Source of the DNA: Phycisphaera sp.
GTDB taxonomy: Bacteria > Planctomycetota > Phycisphaerae > Phycisphaerales > SM1A02
Reading direction: 5' to 3'
NCBI GenBank assembly: GCA_016124975.1
Contig: WGMP01000051.1
Span: forward strand, 1-57,705
DNA: 57,705 nucleotides
Shown here: positions 1 to 8,955 of the stretch, in pieces
How positions within the stretch are numbered: the stretch's first letter is position 1
Layout of the letters: each line of letters starts with the position of its first letter
Translations under genes and position numbers: made by a program
The notes under the pieces: model-generated
Databases searched by the model: none
Seen by the model: only the letters and a program-made list of their open reading frames with translations
What the model was told of the DNA's origin: nothing

Positions 1-2
1 AC

Positions 3-149
3 GTCGAATCGCGCGGCATCCCGGCTGGCGGCGTCGGCTTCAACTCGCTGTATCGCTGCGGATACAGCTTCGTTTCGCCTCCTTGCCATCCGGGCGCCGC
101 GCGCTTCTTTGGTCTTCGGGGATCCGTCAGACAGAACCTAGAGCCCTGA
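3..149 (+). CDS. possible C-terminal end of a gene entering from the left
   Basis: An open frame runs from the window edge to a TGA at 147-149 and would encode the last 48 residues of a protein. The piece contains GGVGFNSLYRCGYSF followed by a Cys-Pro-Gly stretch and FFGLR, which faintly recalls the end of formylglycine-generating-enzyme-like (SUMF1) domains. That resemblance is weak. G or C at third positions is frequent but not decisive, and no start is visible. The stretch could equally be non-coding DNA between convergent genes, since the next gene on the right is on the minus strand. Confidence 0.25.
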   Translation, partial: VESRGIPAGGVGFNSLYRCGYSFVSPPCHPGAARFFGLRGSVRQNLEP

Positions 150-230
150 CAGCGATCGCCTCGGGAACACTGGCGGGATGCGCTTGCGGAGCACAGAGGC
201 CAGACGCGGCGATGCGGTGGCCCGCGACGC

Positions 231-656
231 TCACGCCTGCGGCTTGCGATACACCATCCGCAGCCTGTTGCCCGGCGGGATGTATTCGGCCTCGGTCATG
301 TAGGCCTTGATGAGCATCACGCCGCGGCCCGAGGGCATCTCGATGTTGAACTGGTCGGTCGGATCGGGAATCGCCTTCGGGTCGAAGCCCGGGCCCTGGT
401 CCTCGATCTCGAACACGGCCTCGGTTCCGTCGACGCGCGCGCGGAAGAAGACGACCTTGGTCGGGTCGTTGCGGTTTCCGTGGCGGAAGGCGTTCACCAC
501 GGCCTCCTCGATCGCAAGGCGGATGGCGAACATGGCGCCCTCGTCGTAGCCGTGCGCCGCGAGCGCCGTGGTGGACGCCTCATGCACCTGCTCGAGCCCC
601 TCTCGGAGCTCGTGCAGGGTGAAGTCGCGCTGGAAGGCGGACGGTGGCTGGCTCAT
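231..656 (-). CDS. RsbW-type anti-sigma serine kinase (HATPase_c_2)
   Basis: A 141-residue single-domain GHKL ATPase of the RsbW/SpoIIAB type. The N box is visible as EEAVVNAFRHGNRND near residues 50-64. The G1 box is DQGPGFDP near 87-94 and the G2 region is PSGRGVMLIKAYMTE near 108-122. In this family such proteins bind a sigma factor or phosphorylate a STAS-domain antagonist. The gene lies 58 bp downstream of a STAS protein gene on the same strand, which is the classic partner-switch pairing. No sigma factor or PP2C phosphatase is visible nearby, so the output is unknown. The length is normal for the family and the ATG start gives a complete domain. Confidence 0.88.
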   Translation of the reverse strand: MSQPPSAFQRDFTLHELREGLEQVHEASTTALAAHGYDEGAMFAIRLAIEEAVVNAFRHGNRNDPTKVVFFRARVDGTEAVFEIEDQGPGFDPKAIPDPTDQFNIEMPSGRGVMLIKAYMTEAEYIPPGNRLRMVYRKPQA

Positions 657-714
657 GTCGGCTGCGTGATGCGCTCGGTGCCGTGCCGCACGCAGCGGCC
701 ACGGCGGGTCTCTG

Positions 715-1074
715 TCAGCTGAAGCTCTGCACCGCCGCGTCGTAGCTGTCGTGGATCGCGAACAGGCGGTCGAGCTTGGTGATGGTGAACGCCTCGCGGA
801 TGCGCGGCTGAATCTCGCACAGCCGCAGCTGTCCGTCGCGGCTCTCGACGCGGCCCTTCAGGCTGATCAGCGTGCCGAACGCGGCCGAGGACAGGTGCTC
901 CACGTTGCGGAACACGAGCACCACCTTCGGGCGGAACTCCGCCTCGACCGCCTTCATGAGCTCGATGCCGATCTGGTGGATGTTCAGCTCGTCGAGGATG
1001 TTGCGGTCGACGAAGTCGACGCGCATGACGCCGTCGATCTTGCGGACGCTGATGTGCGATGCGCTTGCTGCCAT
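715..1074 (-). CDS. STAS-domain anti-anti-sigma factor
   Basis: A 119-residue stand-alone STAS protein like SpoIIAA/RsbV. The core reads PKVVLVFRNVEHLSSAAFG near residues 49-67, and the Ser in 'LSS' is at the position phosphorylated by RsbW-type kinases in this family. The chosen ATG at 1074 is preceded by GGAGC about 5 bases upstream, and an in-frame extension further upstream has no domain. It would act in the cytoplasm as substrate and antagonist of the kinase encoded next (231-656). A strong hairpin at 1148-1178 separates it from the secretin-like gene upstream, so the two regulatory genes may have their own promoter in the short gap. Confidence 0.9.
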   Translation of the reverse strand: MAASASHISVRKIDGVMRVDFVDRNILDELNIHQIGIELMKAVEAEFRPKVVLVFRNVEHLSSAAFGTLISLKGRVESRDGQLRLCEIQPRIREAFTITKLDRLFAIHDSYDAAVQSFS

Positions 1075-1147
1075 GGAAGCTCCGAGGAATCTGTCTGCGG
1101 GCACGATAGCACAGTGGGAAGGCCGACTCCCGCCAGTGCCAAAGAGA

Positions 1148-1178
1148 ACGGCGGCGGCGGGAAGCCCGCCGCCGCCGT
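1148..1178 (-). terminator. perfect 14-bp GC hairpin downstream of the secretin-like gene
   Basis: Arm ACGGCGGCGGCGGG at 1148-1161, loop AAG at 1162-1164 and the complementary arm at 1165-1178 form a perfect 14-bp stem. Read on the minus strand it is followed by TCTCTTTGG, a weak U-rich tail. It lies just after the stop of the 1197-4229 gene and before the STAS gene, so it probably ends or attenuates the secretin transcript. Confidence 0.65.
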
Positions 1179-1196
1179 GAGAATCACTTGCTGCGA

Positions 1197-4100
1197 TCAG
1201 CCGCCGATGTTGCTCAACTGGTCGACGAGGCCCGGGAAGAGGAGGTCCTCGTTCTCGCTCTGGATCACGATCTCTGGCCGCATCAGCATGACGGTGGTGC
1301 CTTCCGTCTCGGAGTCGATGCGGTTCGTGAAGAAGCGGTTGACGATCGGGATCTTCGAGAGGACGGGGACGCCCGACTCGATCTCGACCTGGTTGAAGTT
1401 GCGCTGGCCGCCCATCAGGATCGTGCCCTTGTCGGGAACGCTGACGGTGGTGCGGATCGACTGGACGCGCACGTCGGGCAGCTGGATCGAGCCACCGAAC
1501 TCGCTGCCCCGGCCACCCGCGGTGCCCGTGCCGCCGACGGCGCCCGTGACGGGCACTTCGTCGAAGCCGAGGACCGCGCTCGTGTCGAACGCCACCGTCA
1601 TCGTGACATAGCGACGATCTGCCGAGATGACGCCCTCGACATCGAGGACGAAGCCGTCCTGGACGACGCCAGTCTGCGGAGCCGCGAAGCCCGCGGCGTC
1701 GCCGACCGAGGGCGTGAGGCCCGCGATGAAGGCGATGTTGCGCGAGATCGTGATGAACGACCGCTGGCCGTTCATCAGGGTCAGGCGCGGTGCGGTGAGC
1801 ACGACATTGCGCTGGTCGGCCTGGGTCGCCTTGATGAGGAGGTCGACCTGGATGTCGTCCATGTAGCTGAAGCCCGTGGTCGCAGCCGACAGGCCCTGGC
1901 TCAGGATGGTGCCGCCGATGCCCGTCACGACGCCCGCGCCGATGGTGTTCGTGATGCTCGACGAATCCTGCGTCACGCCGATCGGGGTCCATCCGCTCTG
2001 ACGGCGGACAGGCGAACCGACGGGACCGTAGACATAGGTGATGTCGGAGCCGTCCGCGGTGGGGATGCCGAAGGCGTTGCCCGTCGCGGGGGTGTTGGCG
2101 ACATCGCCTGCACCCTGACCTGCGCCGAGCGGGCCGAACACGACAGGATCCTTCAGCTGGCCCTTGCCGGGTCCGCCCTGGAAGAAGAAGTCGCTGATGT
2201 TGAAGTTCGGGTCCGCGCCGCGGGCCGCGTTCCACATGCTGTCGTTGGTGTTGAAGTAGAGGTCGAGGTCGACGCCGATCTGCTCGAACCACTCGCTCGT
2301 GACGCCGATGACGCGCGCCTCGTAGTTGATCTGGAGCGCGCGGATCGCGCGGAGCTGCGTGAGCAGGCCCTCGATGTCGCGGTGGTTGCGCGAGGTGTTC
2401 GTGATGATCAGGTTGCCGTTGAGCTCCTGGATCGCACCCGTGTCGCCGCCGTTGTCCTTCCAGCCTTCGGGGTCGATCTGCTCCTGGATGATCGTGGTGA
2501 TCTGCTCGATGAGCTCTTCGCGCGACCGACGGTCCGGATCCTCGTCGACATCGCCGATGATGCCGCCGCCGCCGCTGCCGCCGCCGCCGCCACCACCACC
2601 GAAGCCGCCGCCGCCGCCGCCGAAGCCGCCGCCGCCGCCACCGAAGCCGCCGCCGCCACCACCGCCCTGGCCACCCTGGTTGCCCTGCTCGAGGGCCGAG
2701 CTGAGGCTGAAGTCAGGCGCGTTGTCGAAGTACGGAACCTCGAAGAGGAGGTCGCGGATGTCGTAGACGATCGTGAGGGTCTTCTTGCGAAGCATCTCGG
2801 GCGAGCTGACGACGACCACGCCGTCCTCGACCGAGTAGTCGGGGCGCGAACCGTCGTCGCCGAGCTGCTCGATGACGCGCTTGAGCGCGACTTCCGCAGG
2901 CACGTTGTCAAGCGAGAGCGACACGGTGTCGTCGGCGCGGATGCCGACGGCGTCGAGCGCCTTCCAGTCGGGGTAGAAGTCGACCCCGCTGACCTCGTTC
3001 ATGAAGCTGAAGACCTGCTCGATGGTGTTGTTGTTGAAGTTCACCGAGACGGGCTTCTGCATCGCGACCATCGCGGCGCGGTTGACCGTGCTCTCGCGGT
3101 AGCCGCTCGCGCGGTCGCGGAGGCGCATGTCGCTGAGCGAAGGCCAGTCCTCGGGATACTCGACCACGCCCGTCACCGAGCGCGGGCCCGGGCCAGTCAT
3201 GTTGCGCATCGGCGGAACCGTGCGGTCGAGGATGTCGGCGGAGAACTCCGCGTAGGCCTCGTTGCGACGCCGCTCGGTGCGGCTGTAGTCGACATAGAGG
3301 CGGCTCGTCTTGAGCACGGCCTCGAGCGCCTGCGCGGCGGGATTGTTCGGCTCGAGGAAGAGGATCTCGCCGACGACCTGGAGCGCCTCGTCGTACTTCA
3401 TCTCCATCTGGAGCTGGCGCACGCGGAGGAGACGCTCGTCGATCGCCTTGGCGCGCGACTCCATCTCGGCCTTCTGGCGCGCGGCGCTGGCGGTGGTCGC
3501 CTCGCGGCGGGCCGCTTCCTCGCGGGCGAGCGCTGCGTTCGTCTTGCCGACCTCGATCTGCTCGAGGAGGGACTCGATCTCGCGCGAGAGGTCGCCGTAT
3601 TCGGCCGCAGGGAACACCATGCGGTCGCGGTCGAGGCGAAGCTTGGCCTGGAGCGCCTCGCGGTGCGCGCCCGCGAAGTCGCCAGCGGACATCAGCTGGG
3701 TCGAGTTCGCGACGAGCGAGGTCACCTCGACCTGCGCGCGCTGCTTGCGCAGCGCGAGGTCGGAGCCGACATCAGCGAGGAGCGACGCCTGGTCGAGCAT
3801 CGCCTGAGCGCGCTGCATGCCGCGCGCGGCCTCTGGGTCGCCGGGAGCGGCGACCTGGAGGGACGACCAGAGGTCGATGGCCTTGCGCCACTCGCTGCGA
3901 GACATGGCCTCGCGGGCGGCGGTGCGGGTCGCCTCGATGTCCGCAGCGGACGGTCCGCTCGGGGCGGCCTCGGCCGGGGGCTGCTCAGCGGGGGTCTCGG
4001 CGGCGGGCGCCTCCTCGGCCGGAGCCTCGGCGGGAGCCGGCTCCGCAGCGGGGGGCGTGGGCGCATCCTGCGCAAGCGTCATGTTCGACCACGCCGCCAT

Positions 4101-4229
4101 CCAGGGCGACGAACCGACGAGCGCGACCGCCACCAGGCCCGCAACGGTGCGCGAACCACGCATGCCGCCCTGAGCCGTGCCGACTTGCGTCGTGATGAAG
4201 GTCTGCTCGATCTTCGTGCTGCGCTGCAT
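1197..4229 (-). CDS. secretin-like outer-membrane protein with Gly-rich linker
   Basis: A 1010-residue exported protein. The start at 4229 has AGGAG 6-7 bases upstream; an in-frame extension of 8 residues lacks this. A hydrophobic signal segment (residues about 24-45) is followed by an Ala/Pro/Glu-rich stretch and a long helical, TPR-like region up to about 310. An STN/N0-like domain (VSVNFNNNTIEQVFSFM) comes next, then the YDIRDLLFEVPYFDN motif, a poly-Gly tract, and an N1-like domain (GNLIITNTSRNHRDI). The C-terminal secretin-type domain ends in KGTILMGGQRNFNQ and GVPVLSKIPIVNRFF. It resembles planctomycete proteins annotated as type II/III secretion system proteins. It is not adjacent to other secretion genes, so its partner machine is unknown. 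The poly-Gly tract is long enough to vary by slippage. Confidence 0.85.
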   Translation of the reverse strand: MQRSTKIEQTFITTQVGTAQGGMRGSRTVAGLVAVALVGSSPWMAAWSNMTLAQDAPTPPAAEPAPAEAPAEEAPAAETPAEQPPAEAAPSGPSAADIEATRTAAREAMSRSEWRKAIDLWSSLQVAAPGDPEAARGMQRAQAMLDQASLLADVGSDLALRKQRAQVEVTSLVANSTQLMSAGDFAGAHREALQAKLRLDRDRMVFPAAEYGDLSREIESLLEQIEVGKTNAALAREEAARREATTASAARQKAEMESRAKAIDERLLRVRQLQMEMKYDEALQVVGEILFLEPNNPAAQALEAVLKTSRLYVDYSRTERRRNEAYAEFSADILDRTVPPMRNMTGPGPRSVTGVVEYPEDWPSLSDMRLRDRASGYRESTVNRAAMVAMQKPVSVNFNNNTIEQVFSFMNEVSGVDFYPDWKALDAVGIRADDTVSLSLDNVPAEVALKRVIEQLGDDGSRPDYSVEDGVVVVSSPEMLRKKTLTIVYDIRDLLFEVPYFDNAPDFSLSSALEQGNQGGQGGGGGGGFGGGGGGFGGGGGGFGGGGGGGGSGGGGIIGDVDEDPDRRSREELIEQITTIIQEQIDPEGWKDNGGDTGAIQELNGNLIITNTSRNHRDIEGLLTQLRAIRALQINYEARVIGVTSEWFEQIGVDLDLYFNTNDSMWNAARGADPNFNISDFFFQGGPGKGQLKDPVVFGPLGAGQGAGDVANTPATGNAFGIPTADGSDITYVYGPVGSPVRRQSGWTPIGVTQDSSSITNTIGAGVVTGIGGTILSQGLSAATTGFSYMDDIQVDLLIKATQADQRNVVLTAPRLTLMNGQRSFITISRNIAFIAGLTPSVGDAAGFAAPQTGVVQDGFVLDVEGVISADRRYVTMTVAFDTSAVLGFDEVPVTGAVGGTGTAGGRGSEFGGSIQLPDVRVQSIRTTVSVPDKGTILMGGQRNFNQVEIESGVPVLSKIPIVNRFFTNRIDSETEGTTVMLMRPEIVIQSENEDLLFPGLVDQLSNIGG

Positions 4230-4736
4230 TCTGTACTCCTGAGGCACCCACAAGAGGTGTGCGGAACTCGAAACTCACGCTCTCGATACGCGCTGCCTAC
4301 ACTCGCCCGCGGCGTTGCGGCCCTGTGCGAGGCCCGAGGGCCCCGTCAGGTGCTGCTTCTACGCGCGGCGGTGCCTGCGTCCCCATCCGGCTTGCACGAT
4401 CCTGACAGATCGTGCCCACCGCTGCGGAGCCGCGCAAGGTACTCCCCGTCCCGAACTCCCGCAAGGAGCGGCGACGCACGGCTACAGGAATCGTTTCGGA
4501 ATCTGAATCCGCCTCGCGTGGGCGTCCGCGTTTCACGGGACAGGCCCTCGTGTCAACATCCGCCGCGGTAGACCGAACGGCCACCCGACGGGAACGGACG
4601 AGCGCCTCGCTGCGGCGTCGGTGGACGCGATGGGGCATGCGATGGGGCATGCGACGGGCATGCGACGGGGCCGATGGCAACCTCGGGCTGCCCTGGCCGC
4701 CACGAGGCACGGATGCGCCAGCCGCTGGCGACGGCG
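4230..4736. other. 507-bp intergenic stretch between carA and the secretin-like gene
   Basis: No convincing gene on either strand: frames here are short, overlap each other and have no recognisable domain. It should hold the promoter and leader of the minus-strand secretin-like gene and the 3' end of carA. Two structures stand out: a perfect 8-bp inverted repeat at 4394-4415, and three near copies of GCATGCGAYGGG between about 4630 and 4670. I see no good -35/-10 pair. Confidence 0.6.
4394..4415. promoter_or_regulatory. inverted repeat, possible operator or hairpin
   Basis: GCACGATC, spacer CTGACA, GATCGTGC: a perfect 8-bp inverted repeat with a 6-base spacer, about 165-185 bp upstream of the secretin-like start. 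The dimension fits a dimeric regulator site or a small RNA hairpin. There is no evidence for a particular regulator. Confidence 0.3.
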
Positions 4737-5978
4737 TCAGACGCGCACGACCGCGGCCAACGCCGCCTGCGCGCGCTCCATCTCCTGCGCTCCAATAGGC
4801 TTACGCGTCGACATCATCTCGACGAAGACATCGAAGAGGTACGCCGAGTCGTGCGGCCCGGGGCTTGCCTCGGGGTGGTACTGCACGCTGAAGATCGGCT
4901 TCTTCGTGTGGCGGAAGCCCGCGAGCGTGCCGTCGTTCAGATGGATGTGCGTCGGCTCGCCGCCCGCGGCGCGCAGGCTCGTCTCGTCGACGCAGAAGCC
5001 GTGGTTCTGGCTCGTGATCTCGACGCGGCCAGTCAACAGGTTGCGCACAGGCTGGTTGGCGCCGCGGTGGCCGAACTTCAGCTTCCAGGTGGTCGCGCCG
5101 AGGGCAAGCGCCAGCAGCTGGTGGCCGAGGCAGATCCCGAAGGTCGGGACCTCCCCCGCCACGGCGCGCAGCGTGTCGATGACCGTCTGGACGACCGCGG
5201 GGTCGCCGGGACCGTTCGAGATGAAGAGTCCGTCGGGCTTGCGGGCGCGGATCTCGTCGGCGGTCGCCGTGTGCGGCAGGAACTCGACGGCGCAGTTCCG
5301 CTCGACGAGGTGGCGGTAGATGTTGCGCTTGGCGCCGCAGTCGATGGCGACGACCTTGAAGAGCTCACCCGCGGCGCGGCCCGCGGGCGACGGCTTCGCG
5401 TCGACGAAGAGGCCGCCGCGCGGGGCCCACTCGCCGAGCGATTCCTCGAAGAAACCGCTGCACGCAGGGCTCACCTTGGCGGCGAGGTTGGCGCCCGCCA
5501 TCGATGGGATGGCGCGCGCACGCGCCACGAGCTCGAGGTCGCTTGCATCGGCGAGCGAGACCGACGAGATCACGCCGCGCATCGCGCCGCCGATCCGCAG
5601 GCGCCGCACGAGCGCGCGGGTGTCGATGCCGGAGATCGCGGGAATTCCCGCGTCGGCGAGCCAGTCGGAGAGCGTGTGCGCGGAGCGCTGGTTCGACGCG
5701 ATCCGCGAGAGTTCGCGCACCACGAAGCCCGCGACGCACGGCCGCGCGCTCTCGATGTCCTCGGGGGCGACGCCGTAGTTCCCGATCTCGGTGGCGGTCA
5801 TCGTGAGGATCTGCCCCGTGTAGGAGAGATCGGTGAGCGCCTCCTGGTAGCCGCACATGGCGGTGTTGAAGACGACTTCGCCCGAGCCCTCGAGATCGTG
5901 CAGCGATCCGCCGAAGGCCTGACCGTGGAAGACCGACCCGTCCTCAAGGGCGAGGCGCGCGAGTTTCGTGGCTTGCAT
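4737..5978 (-). CDS. carA: carbamoyl-phosphate synthase small subunit
   Basis: A 413-residue glutamine amidotransferase subunit that supplies ammonia to CarB for carbamoyl phosphate, the precursor of pyrimidines and arginine. The N-terminal half shows ALEDGSVFHGQAFG and the CarA-specific middle region. The class I GATase half has SNGPGDP (oxyanion region), the nucleophile Cys in FGICLGHQLLALALG, and the catalytic His-Glu region in QYHPEASPGP. The start at 5978 matches the family N-terminus; the 21-residue extension upstream does not. There is no Shine-Dalgarno sequence before it but a -10-like TACACT ends 8 bases upstream, so the message may be leaderless. carB is not in the window. Confidence 0.96.
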   Translation of the reverse strand: MQATKLARLALEDGSVFHGQAFGGSLHDLEGSGEVVFNTAMCGYQEALTDLSYTGQILTMTATEIGNYGVAPEDIESARPCVAGFVVRELSRIASNQRSAHTLSDWLADAGIPAISGIDTRALVRRLRIGGAMRGVISSVSLADASDLELVARARAIPSMAGANLAAKVSPACSGFFEESLGEWAPRGGLFVDAKPSPAGRAAGELFKVVAIDCGAKRNIYRHLVERNCAVEFLPHTATADEIRARKPDGLFISNGPGDPAVVQTVIDTLRAVAGEVPTFGICLGHQLLALALGATTWKLKFGHRGANQPVRNLLTGRVEITSQNHGFCVDETSLRAAGGEPTHIHLNDGTLAGFRHTKKPIFSVQYHPEASPGPHDSAYLFDVFVEMMSTRKPIGAQEMERAQAALAAVVRV

Positions 5979-5992
5979 GGTGGGCGAGTGTA
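5979..5992 (-). promoter_or_regulatory. -10 element close to the carA start
   Basis: On the minus strand TACACT (5992-5987) is followed by 8 bases and then the carA ATG. Transcription would begin at or next to the start codon, giving a leaderless or nearly leaderless message. No clear -35 hexamer is seen. Confidence 0.4.
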
Positions 5993-6050
5993 GCCGAGCG
6001 GCGCGCGGGGGTGCGCGACGCGCGAAACCCCCGCGCGGCACTTGGTTCGC

Positions 6051-8738
6051 TCACCCGCACGCACCCCACGCGCTCAACAGCGCGGCGAGGTCTGCGGAGT
6101 CGACGCTGCCGTCGCCCGTGAGGTCGGCGGGCGAACCCTTCGTGCCCCATGCGTTCAGGAGGACGCCGAGGTCGGCGGAGCCGACGAGGCCGTCGCCCGT
6201 GAGGTCCGCGAGGCACGGAGTCGTGATCGCCACCGCCGCCGCCACGCTCGTCGCGGCGCCACAGCTGTTCGTGAAGACCACGGTGTACTCGCCTGCGTCG
6301 GACGGACGCGCGTCGGTGATCGTGAGCGTGGTCGAGAGCACGGTCGCGGTCAGCGCGCCGCTCGCGCCCGAGACTTCACCGCCACCCTTCGACGCGCCGC
6401 TGTCGCCGTTCGCGATGTCCACGCCGTTGCGCTGCCACTGGAAGCTGACAGCGCCGTCGAAGTCGTAGCCCGAGGCGCACGCGGCAGCGAGCGTGAGCGT
6501 GGCGCCGGCGTCGATCGACTGCGCGGCAGGCTGCTGCGCGACCCACGGGATGCCGGTGTCGGTCCAGCGAGCGAAGTAGTTGGACGGGACGCCACCGGCG
6601 GTCGAGAATCGGCCACCCGCGACGAGCTCGCCGTTCGGAAGCACGGCGGCGGCTGATATGAAGCGATCGTTGGATGCCGCAGAGATCCCCGATCCGAGCG
6701 GAGACCACGACAAACCATTCCAGCGCGCAATGCAGTTCGCAGGCGCGCCGCCAGCAAGGGGGAAGACGCCGCCCGCGACAAGGTCGCCGTTCGGAAGCAC
6801 GCTGAGCGCGTACACGATGTCGCTGATCCCAGATCCAAGCGGAGACCACGACGAGCCGTTCCAACGCGCGATGTTGTTCGCCGCCACGCCGCCGACGGTC
6901 GTGAACTTGCCGCCCGCCACGAGATCGCCGTTCGGAAGCACGGTGAGGGCGCGCACGGTGCCGTTCATCCCAGATCCCAGCGGCGCCCACGATGAGCCGT
7001 CCCAACGCGCGATGCGGTTCGCCACCACGCCGCTGGCGGTGGTGAAGTTGCCGCCTGCGACGATGTCGCCGTTCGGCAGCACGGTGAGGGCGCGCACGGT
7101 GTCGTTCATCCCCGACCCAAGCTCATGCCAGGACGAGCCGTCCCATCGCGCGATGCGGTTCGCTGCCGCGCCGCCCGCGGTCGTGAAGAAGCCGCCCGCG
7201 ACGACGTCGCCGTTCGGCAGCTCGGCGAGAGCGAACACCGAGCTGTCCACCCCAGACCCGAGCGAAGCCCAGGATGAGCCGTCCCACCGAGCGATGTTGT
7301 TCGCCTTCGCACCGTCGGCGGCGGTGAAGTTGCCCCCCGCGACGAGGTCGCCGTTCGACAGTACGGAGAGCGCGCTCACGAAGGTGCCGGCCGTGCCCGC
7401 GGATACCCCCGACCCGAACGGAGACCACGACGAGCCGTTCAAGCGTGCGATTCGGTTGACCGTGACCCCGGCGGCGGCGGTGAAGTCGCCTCCCATGACG
7501 AGGTCGCCGCTCGGCAGCGCGGCGAAGGCATACACCGCACTGGACAACCCCGAGGCTGGGCTGAGCGGAGCCCAGGAAGAGCCGTTCCACCGCGCGATGT
7601 TGTTCGCTTCCGCACCGTCGGCGGCGGTGAAGTTGCCTCCCGCGACGAGGTCGCCGTTCGACAGTACGGAGAGCGCGTCCACGAAGGTGAGGGACGTGCC
7701 CGCGGATACCCCCGACCCGAGCGGAGACCACGACGAACCGTCCCATCGCGCGATGCGGTTCGCCACCACACCGCCGGCTCTGGTGAACGAGCCGCCTGCG
7801 ACAAGGTCGCCGTTCGGAAGCACGGCGAGAGACGACACCTGCCCTTTCATTCCAGACCCAAGCGGAGACCACGACGAGCCGTTCCACCGCGCGATGTTGT
7901 TCGCCGATACGACGCCGCCGCCCGCCACGAGCTCGCCGTTCGGAAGCACGGCGAGCGCGCGTACCGAACCGTCGAACCCAGACCCGATCGGAGACCACGA
8001 CGAGCCGTTCCACCGTGCGATACCGTTCGCCGACACGCCGCCCGCGGTCGTGAAGAAGCCGCCCGCGACCAGGTCGCCGTTCGGAAGCACGGCGAGGTCG
8101 AATACAAAGGCATTGTCGGGTCCTGCGGACAGCCCCGCCCCGAGCGTAGACCAGGACGAGCCGTCCCATCGCGCGATGCGGTTCGCCACCACGCCGTTGG
8201 CGGAGCTGAAGTCGCCGCCCGCGACGATGTCGCCGTTCGGCAGCACGGCGAGGGCGCGCACAGCGTAATTCATCCCCGACCCAAGCGGAACCCATGTCGC
8301 ACCGTTCCAACGCGCGATGTTGTTCGCCGACACGCCGCCGGCAGTGCTGAACCAGCCGCCCGCAACCAAGTCGCCGTTCGGTAGAACTGCGAGGGCGTAA
8401 ACGATTTCGTCTATGCCCGACCCAAGCCGATGCCAGGACGAGCCGTCCCAACGCGCGATGTTGTTCGCCGCCACGCCGCCTGCGGTCGTGAATTCGCCGC
8501 CCACGACGAGGTCGCCGTTCGGAAGCGTGGCGAAGGTGGTAACGAAGGAGTCCGGCCCGTTCAGGAGTTGCTCCGGGCCCGTCAGCCAACGCCCCTCGCA
8601 CTGCGCGTGCGCCGCGCCCGGCGCGAGGAGCGCGACCACTGCGGCGGCGAACGCCGACAGCACCGCAACGGGCCCGCGCGCCCGCGCGCGGCGGACTGCG
8701 AAAGAAACACGACCGAGGATGGAGGAGAGAGTGGCCAT
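6051..8738 (-). CDS. secreted repeat (beta-propeller-like) protein with Ig-like and dockerin-like C-terminus
   Basis: An 895-residue protein. The start at 8738 gives a signal peptide (residues about 20-45, ending ...GAAHAQ); upstream in-frame codons would add 82 non-signal residues. I count 14 tandem repeats of about 47 residues with consensus 'LPNGDLVAGGxFTTAGG..ANNIARWDGSSWxPLGSG', the right number for two seven-bladed propellers. Repeat 5 is shortened by several residues. Repeats 7 and 9 are nearly identical, suggesting a recent two-repeat duplication. After the repeats comes an Ig-like domain (FQWQRNGVDIA, DAGEYTVVFTNSCG). The end is a pair of Ca-binding dockerin-like motifs (DLTGDGLVGSADLG and DLTGDGSVDSADLA), common in Phycisphaerae. 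It is probably exported; ligand unknown. Confidence 0.85.
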   Translation of the reverse strand: MATLSSILGRVSFAVRRARARGPVAVLSAFAAAVVALLAPGAAHAQCEGRWLTGPEQLLNGPDSFVTTFATLPNGDLVVGGEFTTAGGVAANNIARWDGSSWHRLGSGIDEIVYALAVLPNGDLVAGGWFSTAGGVSANNIARWNGATWVPLGSGMNYAVRALAVLPNGDIVAGGDFSSANGVVANRIARWDGSSWSTLGAGLSAGPDNAFVFDLAVLPNGDLVAGGFFTTAGGVSANGIARWNGSSWSPIGSGFDGSVRALAVLPNGELVAGGGVVSANNIARWNGSSWSPLGSGMKGQVSSLAVLPNGDLVAGGSFTRAGGVVANRIARWDGSSWSPLGSGVSAGTSLTFVDALSVLSNGDLVAGGNFTAADGAEANNIARWNGSSWAPLSPASGLSSAVYAFAALPSGDLVMGGDFTAAAGVTVNRIARLNGSSWSPFGSGVSAGTAGTFVSALSVLSNGDLVAGGNFTAADGAKANNIARWDGSSWASLGSGVDSSVFALAELPNGDVVAGGFFTTAGGAAANRIARWDGSSWHELGSGMNDTVRALTVLPNGDIVAGGNFTTASGVVANRIARWDGSSWAPLGSGMNGTVRALTVLPNGDLVAGGKFTTVGGVAANNIARWNGSSWSPLGSGISDIVYALSVLPNGDLVAGGVFPLAGGAPANCIARWNGLSWSPLGSGISAASNDRFISAAAVLPNGELVAGGRFSTAGGVPSNYFARWTDTGIPWVAQQPAAQSIDAGATLTLAAACASGYDFDGAVSFQWQRNGVDIANGDSGASKGGGEVSGASGALTATVLSTTLTITDARPSDAGEYTVVFTNSCGAATSVAAAVAITTPCLADLTGDGLVGSADLGVLLNAWGTKGSPADLTGDGSVDSADLAALLSAWGACG
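6550..8560 (-). repeat. 14 tandem coding repeats of about 141 bp
   Basis: The DNA encoding the propeller repeats is itself strongly repetitive, with long near-identical blocks such as those centred near 7340 and 7640. Boundaries are approximate. This is a substrate for unequal recombination and for assembly error. Confidence 0.85.
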
Positions 8739-8955
8739 CTGATTTCTCGAGTTGAAGGAAGGCGGCCCAACGCGGGCGAGGCCTGCCGCGGGTGTACGCG
8801 GGAGTTCGACGCGCATTTGGTTCCGCCCCGCGCGATTCAGCGGATTTCGGTCGGTGATGTTGAACTGACCTGCCGGGCATGACCCGTCCGATCGCTGCGG
8901 AAACGCCCGATTCCCGTGCGCCGTGCGGCGGATAGGCTGTGGCCTTCGCCGCCCC

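Noticed and set aside
1188-4571. A 1127-codon open frame on the plus strand
   Set aside because: Antisense to the secretin-like gene; Ala/Arg/Asp-rich, with poly-Ala where the true gene has poly-Gly.
4297-4795. Several overlapping short frames between carA and the secretin-like gene
   Set aside because: They overlap each other on both strands, are Arg/Pro-rich, have no domain or ribosome-binding site, and are typical of GC-rich non-coding DNA.
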